DNA of 64,000 nt, taken from positions 1 to 64,000 of the forward strand of contig CAVQME010000002.1 of NCBI GenBank assembly GCA_963713545.1, written 5' to 3'. The DNA comes from CAVPLM01 sp963713545 (lineage in GTDB: Bacteria; Actinomycetota; Thermoleophilia; RBG-16-64-13). The notes under the pieces are model-generated. The model was not told the origin of the DNA. It saw nothing but the letters and a program-made list of their open reading frames with translations, and ran no database searches. The translations under genes were made by a program, and so were the position numbers. This document shows positions 58,039 to 64,000 of the stretch, piece after piece. Position 1 is the first letter of the stretch. Each line of letters starts with the position of its first letter.

Positions 58039-58815
58039 CTAGCCGCTTTGTTTGAGAAGCCAAGTAGAAGTGTACTGGTGGATGCGCGGGTCATGCTGTG
58101 CGCTCGTGTGCGTACCGTCCTCCAAAGTTAGCAAGGTCGTCTCGGTGCGGAGATGCCTACAGAGTCGAAGCGAATGAGCCAAGGGAACCACGTCGTCTCC
58201 GCGGGCATGCACCAGCAGCACCGGGCACTCCACCTGTGAAGCCAGCCGGACGCTGTCCTGTCTCTGGAAATAGGAGCGGAGAGCTGCGGTGTCCCAACGG
58301 GGAGGCGCATGCTCCGGTGCAGACCTGGAGCCGCTCTCAGGTTCAGTCCCTTGTTCGTCGTCCAGAGCGTCTAGGATCACGCCCTCGCTGGCTGGGCACA
58401 GCAGGGCCAGGGCGGCGAAGCGGGCCTGAGGGGCGGCTTTGAGACCGTAGAACCCACCCATGCTCGAGCCCCTGTAGCACACCCTCTCCGGGTCAACCCG
58501 CGGATGGGCACGGAGCAGGTCCACAGCCGCGAAGATATCCTGCTCCAATGGGCCGTCTCCACGACCGGCGCTGTCGCCATGCCCGCGGAAATCGAGAGCC
58601 AACACCACGAAGCCCTGCGCACAGGCCTCCCGGCAGAAGCCATCGTGGCGCTCTCTTCTGCTGCCTGCGCCGTGGCCCACCAGCAAACCGGGCCCGGGGA
58701 CCCCGCCCTCCGCCGGAGGCAGGTAAAGGGTAGCGGCCAACTCCAGGGTCCGTGCGAGGCCCGCGTCGGGCGCCGATCGGAGGGTCAGTTGGGTCGGAGA
58801 GACCGGATCGACCAA
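58039..58815 (-). CDS. Alpha/beta-hydrolase (dienelactone hydrolase/esterase-like)
   Basis: 258 residues from TTG 58815 with AGGGGAA upstream. GLLVGHGAGSRRERHDG (oxyanion strand), LALDFRGHGDSAGRGDG, the nucleophile elbow YRGSSMGGFYGL, LLVHARGDDVVPLAHSL (acid) and a late His in LEDGTHTS form the hydrolase core. Small esterase or acylaminoacyl-peptidase-like enzyme; substrate unknown. Nine bases after hpt on the same strand and 8 bp from the convergent csoR-like gene. Confidence 0.85.
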   Translation of the reverse strand: MVDPVSPTQLTLRSAPDAGLARTLELAATLYLPPAEGGVPGPGLLVGHGAGSRRERHDGFCREACAQGFVVLALDFRGHGDSAGRGDGPLEQDIFAAVDLLRAHPRVDPERVCYRGSSMGGFYGLKAAPQARFAALALLCPASEGVILDALDDEQGTEPESGSRSAPEHAPPRWDTAALRSYFQRQDSVRLASQVECPVLLVHARGDDVVPLAHSLRLCRHLRTETTLLTLEDGTHTSAQHDPRIHQYTSTWLLKQSG

Positions 58816-58824
58816 GTAGTTCCC

Positions 58825-59427
58825 CTAGAACAGGGTCGGCTGCTGGGGCTCGAGTCGAAGATGGGCCACGTGGGGGATGTTGCGGAACAACTGCCGGTAG
58901 TCGAAGCCGTAGCCCACGAGGAAGTCGTCGGTCACCTCGAAGCCGACGTAGCGCACGTCGATGTCGACCAGCCGCTGATGGGGCCGGTCGAAAAGCGTGC
59001 ACACCTCCAGGGAGCGGGGTCGTCTCAGGCCGAGCGAGCGCATGATGTAGTGCAAGGTCAGGCCGGAGTCGATCATGTCCTCAACGACGAGGACGTTCTT
59101 GTCTTTGATGGGCCTGTCCAGGTCTTTCAGAAAACGGATGGCCTTGGTGCCCGTTTGGCCGTGCTCGTGTAGGTACGAGCTTATGGCCAGGAAGTCCATC
59201 TCGAGAGGTAGGTCGATGGCTCGGGCGAGGTCGGCCATGAAGAACACCGCTCCCTTCAGGATCGAGATGAGCAGGAGGTCCTGGCCCTGATAGTCGCTGG
59301 TGATCTCGGTGCCCAGCTTCCGCACGCGTCCGGCGATCGTGGCCGTGTCGAGATACACCTCGCCGAGCCTGTCGTCGGCATGGCACGCGTCGCAGGATGA
59401 GGTCGGACCCTGAGGCAGCCCGGTCAT
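58825..59427 (-). CDS. hpt: Hypoxanthine phosphoribosyltransferase
   Basis: 200 residues. SILKGAVFFMADLARAIDLP, EMDFLAISSY, the PRPP loop NVLVVEDMIDSGLTL and VRYVGFEVTDDFLVGYGFDY are standard for HPRT. It salvages hypoxanthine and guanine with PRPP. The N-terminal about 20 residues carry two Cys (SSCDACHADD) not seen in most Hpt, so the true start could be internal. Confidence 0.95.
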   Translation of the reverse strand: MTGLPQGPTSSCDACHADDRLGEVYLDTATIAGRVRKLGTEITSDYQGQDLLLISILKGAVFFMADLARAIDLPLEMDFLAISSYLHEHGQTGTKAIRFLKDLDRPIKDKNVLVVEDMIDSGLTLHYIMRSLGLRRPRSLEVCTLFDRPHQRLVDIDVRYVGFEVTDDFLVGYGFDYRQLFRNIPHVAHLRLEPQQPTLF

Positions 59428-59434
59428 TGATACC

Positions 59435-59791
59435 TCACAGACCGTACTTCTGGGCCATTCGCACGAAATCCTTACGGTACAGGAGCTTGATGCGGATATC
59501 GGGGTACTTCTCGCGCAATTTCCGCACCTTGCGGTTCTTGGCGGTGACCAGTGACTGCTTCATCTCGGTGACTTCGACGAAAAGGTCGAGATCGGGCAGG
59601 AAGAAATCGGGCGTGAAAGCTTCGAGTATGTGGCCCTGCTCGTCCTGCTCCAGGATGAAGGTGCGTGGTTCATATTCCCAGGCGATGCGGTGATAGTCGA
59701 AAAGCTTGGCTGCCTCCAGCTCCGTGCGGGTGGCGAAGCTGGGCTCCTTAGTGCCGCGATAGTAGGAAAAACTAGACGTTTCGTCGACCAT
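59435..59791 (-). CDS. Small PD-(D/E)XK nuclease-fold protein
   Basis: 118 residues. A Glu-bearing N-terminal helix (TRTELEAAKLFDYHRIAWEYEP) is followed by AFTPDFFLPDLDLFVEVTEM and a helix with NRKVRKLREKYPDIRIKLLY. The spacing E...PDF...ExT is that of restriction-endonuclease-like folds, with Thr where the catalytic Lys normally sits. First gene of the nuclease-hpt-hydrolase operon. Function unknown. Confidence 0.65.
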   Translation of the reverse strand: MVDETSSFSYYRGTKEPSFATRTELEAAKLFDYHRIAWEYEPRTFILEQDEQGHILEAFTPDFFLPDLDLFVEVTEMKQSLVTAKNRKVRKLREKYPDIRIKLLYRKDFVRMAQKYGL

Positions 59792-59859
59792 CCTAGAACT
59801 TCATTTTACCAGTTGGCCTTGTGTGGTAACGTACCGGTGTTTCCCGTCTGGAGGCTGTA

Positions 59860-61179
59860 GTGACCCACACGCTCGTCTATCCCATCACCGCTGCGCACAA
59901 CTCTGCGGGGCACCTGGAGGTCGGCGGTTGCGACGTGGTCGAACTGGTGGCCGGTCATGGCAGTCCTCTGATGATCTATGACGAGAAGTCTATCCGCGAC
60001 CAGTGCCGGCGCTATGTGGCGGCGTTCCGGGAACACAGCGAGGACTTCGAAGTCATATACGCCAGCAAGGCGTTCTCGTCGGTGGCGGTGTGCCAGTTGG
60101 TGAACGAGGAGGGATTCTCCCTGGACGTATCGTCCGGAGGGGAATACCACGTGGCCGAGGTAGCCGGTTTTCCCAACGAACGCATCTTCTTCCACGGTAA
60201 CAACAAGACGCGCGAAGAGCTGGAGTATGTGCTGGACCGGGGGGTCGGGTTCGTCGTGGTCGACAGCTTCCAGGAGCTGGCCTTGCTCGAGGAACTGGTG
60301 GCAACCAGGGGGGGCCGGCAGCGGATCCTTCTGCGCATCACCCCGGGCGTGGAGGCTCACACTCATTCGTACATCGAGACCGGGCAGGTCGACTCCAAGT
60401 TCGGCTTCGGGCTCCTAGAAGGGGTGGCGCTCGAAGCAATCCGCCAGGGCCTCGCGGCTCCTCATTTGGACCTGGTGGGCTTACACGCTCACATCGGCAG
60501 CCAGGTATTCTTGTTGGACGGTTTCAGGAAGGCCATTGGGATCCTGGTGAAGCTGATCGGTCAGGCCAACGGGAGCCTGGGTTTCGACTGCCGGTACCTG
60601 AACGTCGGGGGCGGTCTGGGCATCCGCTACACCGAAGAAGACGCCCCATCGTCCATTGCCGACTACGCGGCGGTGAAGGTGGAGGGGGTGCGGGAAGAGA
60701 TGGCGGCGGTGGGTCTGCCCATGCCGCGCGTGCTCATCGAACCCGGCCGGTCGATAGTGGGAAAAGCGGGGATCACCGCGTATCGAGTGGGGACCATCAA
60801 GGAGATCCCGGGCGTGCGAACGTATGTGAGTGTCGATGGGGGTATGAGCGACAACATCCGGCCCATGCTCTACGATGCCCGGTACGAAGTCATGTTGGCC
60901 AACAGGGCCGACGCGACACCGGACACGACCGTCACGGTCGCCGGAAAGCACTGCGAAGGCGGCGATATCCTCATCCGCGATGCCGTTATCGCCCGGCCCG
61001 AACCGGGCGACACCCTCGTCATGCCTGCCACGGGGGCGTACTGTTACGCCATGGCTTCGAACTACAACGGTAGCCCGAGACCGGCCGTGATCCTGGTGGA
61101 TGACGGTCGGGCGCGGGTGATCATCGAACGGGAGAGCTACGCGGACCTGGTGGCGAAGCACCGTCCGCTGCGGGACTAG
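59860..61179 (+). CDS. lysA: Diaminopimelate decarboxylase
   Basis: 439 residues from GTG 59860 with GGAGG upstream. Fold-type III PLP enzyme: VIYASKAFSSVAVCQLV with the PLP Lys, GLHAHIGSQVF, YLNVGGGLGIRYTEED, IEPGRSIVGKAGITAYRVG, and the substrate-binding GKHCEGGDIL with catalytic Cys, and ATGAYCYAMASNYN. It makes L-lysine from meso-DAP. Leads an aspartate-family operon with hom and thrC. Confidence 0.96.
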   Translation: MTHTLVYPITAAHNSAGHLEVGGCDVVELVAGHGSPLMIYDEKSIRDQCRRYVAAFREHSEDFEVIYASKAFSSVAVCQLVNEEGFSLDVSSGGEYHVAEVAGFPNERIFFHGNNKTREELEYVLDRGVGFVVVDSFQELALLEELVATRGGRQRILLRITPGVEAHTHSYIETGQVDSKFGFGLLEGVALEAIRQGLAAPHLDLVGLHAHIGSQVFLLDGFRKAIGILVKLIGQANGSLGFDCRYLNVGGGLGIRYTEEDAPSSIADYAAVKVEGVREEMAAVGLPMPRVLIEPGRSIVGKAGITAYRVGTIKEIPGVRTYVSVDGGMSDNIRPMLYDARYEVMLANRADATPDTTVTVAGKHCEGGDILIRDAVIARPEPGDTLVMPATGAYCYAMASNYNGSPRPAVILVDDGRARVIIERESYADLVAKHRPLRD

Positions 61180-61202
61180 TCGGCGTCAGAGGAGGGACGG
61201 GC

Positions 61203-62483
61203 ATGAGTCGGGAGGAGAGGACAGTACGGCTTGGTCTGTTGGGGTTCGGTACCATCGGATCGAGCGTGTACCGGCTCATCCAGAAGGAACACGACCAGAT
61301 CCTGGAGGGCACAGGGGTCGACCTGCAGGTCGCGAAGGTCTTGGAGATCGATTCGGCCAAGGTCCCCGCCGACGCACCCGCCGGTCTGTTCACCGCCGAC
61401 TTCGCCCAGATAGTCGAGGACGAGTCGATCGATATCGTGGTGGAATTGATCGGAGGTACCGACGCGGCCTTCACCTTCCTGGACGCGGCGCTGCGCAAAG
61501 GCAAGAACGCGGTCACGGCCAACAAGCAGCTCTTGGCGTCACGCGGTGAGGCTTTGTTCAATCTCGCCCGGGACGAGAGGCGCCATCTGCGTTTCGAGGC
61601 TTCGGTGGCGGGGGCCATCCCCATCATCAAGGTCATGCGGGAGAGCATGATCGCGGCGGGGTTGCATACGGTGTACGGCATCGTGAACGGCACCACCAAC
61701 TATATCCTCAGCCGCATGTACAACGATGAGGGCGACTACGCCGAGATCCTCGCCAAGGCGCAGGAACTCGGCTATGCGGAAGCCGATCCCACCGCCGACG
61801 TGGGCGGGGCCGACGCGGCCGCGAAGATGGCCATCCTGGGGTCGATCGCCTTCCATTCGCGCGTCACTCTAGCCGACGTGTCGTTCGAGGGCATCCAGAG
61901 CATAAGTCTGGACGACGTCCGCTATGCCAGGGACCTCGGCTTCGTGGTCAAGCTCATCGGTGCCGCCCGCCTGATCGACGATCGGGTGAGCGTGCGGGTG
62001 TTCCCGGCACTGGTTCCGGCCGATCATCCCCTCGCATCCATCAGCGGCTCGCACAACGCAGTGTTCCTCCAGGGCGGCACCATCGGGGAGATCATGCTTA
62101 TGGGTCCTGGCGCCGGCGGCCCGCCCACGGCGACTGCCGTTGTGAGTGACGTAGTCTCTATCGCCAACACCAAGGACGTGGGCTTCCTGCAGAGCTGCTC
62201 CTGCTATCGCAGTCTGGGCTTCTACCCGGCGGACGAAGTGGAGTCGGCCTTCTTCATCAAGATGAACGTGGAAGACGTCTCCGGTGTGCTGGCGCAGATC
62301 GCCTCCGTGTTCGGCGAGCACGGTGTCTCGATCGCGAGCATGATCCAGAAGGGCAGGGGGGCGGAGGCTGAACTGGTTCTCATCACCCACCCGACGCGCG
62401 AGAAGGACTTCTTCGCGGCCATAGAGCAGGCGAAGGGCCTGAAGTGCTGCAAGAGCGAGCCCATGACACTGAGGGTGCTGTAG
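61203..62483 (+). CDS. hom: Homoserine dehydrogenase
   Basis: 426 residues, SD GAGGAGGGA. LGLLGFGTIGSSVYRLI (NAD(P)-binding), VTANKQLLASRG, GIVNGTTNYILSRM, EADPTADVGGADAAAKMAIL (catalytic Asp/Lys region) and a C-terminal ACT domain (NVEDVSGVLAQIASVFGEHG). It reduces aspartate semialdehyde to homoserine; the ACT domain suggests feedback inhibition by threonine. 23 bp after lysA. Confidence 0.96.
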   Translation: MSREERTVRLGLLGFGTIGSSVYRLIQKEHDQILEGTGVDLQVAKVLEIDSAKVPADAPAGLFTADFAQIVEDESIDIVVELIGGTDAAFTFLDAALRKGKNAVTANKQLLASRGEALFNLARDERRHLRFEASVAGAIPIIKVMRESMIAAGLHTVYGIVNGTTNYILSRMYNDEGDYAEILAKAQELGYAEADPTADVGGADAAAKMAILGSIAFHSRVTLADVSFEGIQSISLDDVRYARDLGFVVKLIGAARLIDDRVSVRVFPALVPADHPLASISGSHNAVFLQGGTIGEIMLMGPGAGGPPTATAVVSDVVSIANTKDVGFLQSCSCYRSLGFYPADEVESAFFIKMNVEDVSGVLAQIASVFGEHGVSIASMIQKGRGAEAELVLITHPTREKDFFAAIEQAKGLKCCKSEPMTLRVL

Positions 62484-63548
62484 ATGAGCGCGCGAGACGG
62501 CAGCCCGTTCGGGGTCATCGCGCGGTATCGGCAGTATCTGCCGCTGAAGCCTGATACGGTGCCGGCCACCCTCGGTGAAGGCAGCACCCCGCTCATACCC
62601 TCTGTCTGGCTGAGCGAAGAACTGGGCTGCCAGGTCTACCTCAAATACGAGGCCGCCAATCCCACGGGATCTTTCAAAGATCGGGGCATGACCGTCGCCA
62701 TGACTAAGGCCACGGAAGAGGGGGCGACAGCCGTCATCTGCGCGTCCACGGGCAACACCTCCGCCTCTGCGGCCGCGTACGCCGCTCGGGCGGGCCTGCG
62801 CTGTGTGGTGCTGATCCCTGAGGGCAAGATAGCCATGGGCAAGTTGTCGCAAGCCCTCATGCACGGGGCGGTGGCCATCGCTATCGAAGGCAATTTCGAT
62901 CTGGCCCTGGAGTATGTGAAAGAGATCTCGGGACGGCAACCCATCACTCTGGTCAACTCGCTCAACCCCTACCGCATCGAGGGGCAGAAGACGGCGGCGT
63001 TTGAAATCGTCGACCGGTTGGGGGACGCTCCTGCCATGCTCTCGATCCCGGTGGGCAACGCGGGTAACATCACCTCTTACTGGAAGGGATTCCGGGAGTA
63101 CCACGAGCGCGGGCTGGCGGGGCGGCTGCCGGTGGTGTGGGGCTTCCAGGCCGAGGGAGCCAATCCCCTTGTGTGTGGACATGTCATCGACAAACCCGAA
63201 ACGATCGCCACGGCCATCCGCATCGGCAATCCCGCCCGGGCGGAAGAGGCTCTTGCTGCCGCCTGCGACTCGGGCGGCGCCATCCGCGACGTGACGGATA
63301 CTGAGATCCTCGCTGCCCAACGCTTGCTGGCTCAGAAGGAAGGAGTCTTCTGCGAGCCGGCGTCCGCGGCCAGTGTAGCCGGGCTTCTCAAATACAGGCG
63401 CACCGGCCTGCCATCCGGTGATACGGTGGTGGCGGTGCTCACCGGCCACGGTCTCAAAGACCCGCAGACCGCTATCGACCAATCGCGCCCCATCATCCAC
63501 TGCCCGGCCGATCTGGCAGCGGTGGAGGAGATCATAGCGAGCGCCTAG
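62484..63548 (+). CDS. thrC: Threonine synthase
   Basis: 354 residues, its ATG immediately following the hom stop with no gap. Fold-type II PLP enzyme: LGEGSTPLIPSVWLSEELG, NPTGSFKDRGMTVAMTKA with the PLP Lys, ICASTGNTSASAAAYAARAG, IPVGNAGNITSYWKGF (phosphate loop) and FCEPASAASVAGLLKY. It converts O-phosphohomoserine to threonine. No thrB in the window. Confidence 0.96.
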   Translation: MSARDGSPFGVIARYRQYLPLKPDTVPATLGEGSTPLIPSVWLSEELGCQVYLKYEAANPTGSFKDRGMTVAMTKATEEGATAVICASTGNTSASAAAYAARAGLRCVVLIPEGKIAMGKLSQALMHGAVAIAIEGNFDLALEYVKEISGRQPITLVNSLNPYRIEGQKTAAFEIVDRLGDAPAMLSIPVGNAGNITSYWKGFREYHERGLAGRLPVVWGFQAEGANPLVCGHVIDKPETIATAIRIGNPARAEEALAAACDSGGAIRDVTDTEILAAQRLLAQKEGVFCEPASAASVAGLLKYRRTGLPSGDTVVAVLTGHGLKDPQTAIDQSRPIIHCPADLAAVEEIIASA

Positions 63549-63623
63549 ATTCGCACTTATCCCGGCCTGTCGCGGTCCTCAGGAAAGGGCCGCTGCCGGG
63601 TGCTCCAGGCGGAGGGATTCGAG

Positions 63624-64000
63624 ATGGACAACAAGACCCGCTCCTGCGTCATCGCCCACCTTTCCGACCTGCACACGGGCTCTCAGTATTTCGTGCCCAA
63701 CTTGCTGGACCGGGCGCTGGTGGAGGTGAACGACCTGGCCCCGGACGTGGTGGTCGTCACGGGTGATCTGACCAATATGGGTTACCGCCAGGAGTTCCGC
63801 GAAGCCCGGGAGTACCTTGACCGGCTCGACTGCCCGGATGTGCTGGTGGTACCCGGAAACCACGACAGCCGGAACGTCGGCTACGCGCATTTCGAGCGAC
63901 TGTTCGCCTCCCGCGAGAACGTCATCCGCAAGAACGGCGTGACGCTGGTGGGAGTGGATTCCACCGAGCCCGACCTCGACTACGGGCGTATCGGCCGGCA
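63624..64000 (+). CDS. Metallophosphoesterase (3' truncated by window end)
   Basis: 125 residues visible from ATG 63624, SD GGAGG at 63611-63615. CVIAHLSDLHTGSQYF (DxH), VVVVTGDLTNMGYRQEF (GDxx) and VVPGNHDSRNVGYAHFERLF (GNHD) are the calcineurin-like metal-binding motifs, as in Icc/CpdA-type phosphodiesterases. The rest of the domain lies beyond the window. Confidence 0.9.
   Translation, partial: MDNKTRSCVIAHLSDLHTGSQYFVPNLLDRALVEVNDLAPDVVVVTGDLTNMGYRQEFREAREYLDRLDCPDVLVVPGNHDSRNVGYAHFERLFASRENVIRKNGVTLVGVDSTEPDLDYGRIGR

Noticed and set aside
61869..63500. 543-codon open frame on the minus strand across hom and thrC
   Set aside because: Both sense genes have intact, diagnostic motifs. The antisense product has no recognisable domain and is a GC-driven shadow.

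Overview
The window is 64 kb of GC-rich bacterial chromosome, packed with genes on both strands. There is no rRNA, CRISPR array or recognisable insertion sequence. GTG and TTG starts are common, many genes overlap by four bases (ATGA/GTGA), and two genes look leaderless. The genes suggest a deep-branching, anaerobic or microaerophilic member of the Actinomycetota. The reasons are a CoA-linked 12S/5S/1.3S transcarboxylase-type operon, reductive oxygen and NO defence (reverse rubrerythrin, flavodiiron protein, Hcp), S-layer-anchored wall proteins and acetate transport. The lineage is an inference from gene content; no marker phylogeny could be run.

Layout. 1-7.6 kb: end of a CocE/NonD-type hydrolase, a flavodoxin, two S-layer (SLH) cell-wall proteins (one glycoside-hydrolase-like, one M15 peptidase carrying a frameshift), small proteins, and remnants of a hydantoinase-B-like gene and of an SLH gene. 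7.7-14.8 kb: a 1394-residue metazoan-like alpha-2-macroglobulin lipoprotein, RmuC (frameshifted), EcsC and a flavin reductase-like protein. 14.9-18.5 kb: the three-gene transcarboxylase-like operon, whose acyl-CoA carboxyltransferase subunit has altered active-site glycines. 18.6-23.2 kb: a 12-repeat TPR protein, a cytochrome-b5-domain lipoprotein with a ferric-reductase-like membrane partner, a MazEF-type toxin-antitoxin pair with a palindromic operator, and a cation efflux protein. 23.4-27.9 kb: an amino-sugar operon (GlmU-like beta-helix protein, GlmM, an unusual NagB-like protein, a nucleotidyltransferase).

28-41 kb is mainly redox and stress genes: a MaoC-like protein, reverse rubrerythrin, a transglutaminase-like protein, GABA aminotransferase, a COQ7-like diiron protein, a 57-residue desulforedoxin-like protein, a flavodiiron protein, HisG and Hcp. 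A Crp/Fnr regulator diverges from hcp over a TTGA-N6-TCAA box and is translationally coupled to a ZnuABC-type metal transporter (41.2-44.7 kb).

44.7-52.1 kb looks like an acetate or short-chain carboxylate module. It holds a 983-residue Cache-PAS-PAS-CBS-DUF294 sensor, a PHP phosphoesterase, a SatP-type acetate transporter fused to a soluble RsbRD-like domain, and an ActP-type symporter with a large extracytoplasmic insertion plus its DUF485 partner. This is the best candidate for an undescribed system.

52.3-64 kb is housekeeping: DUF4388, RlmH, a K+ channel with RCK domains, ArgS, MutM, a candidate small RNA, tRNA-Gly(CCC), a CsoR-like regulator with its operator, a hydrolase, Hpt, a nuclease-fold protein, LysA-Hom-ThrC and the start of a metallophosphoesterase. 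Three genes in the first 12.3 kb are each interrupted by a single-base indel; assembly error and real decay cannot be told apart here.
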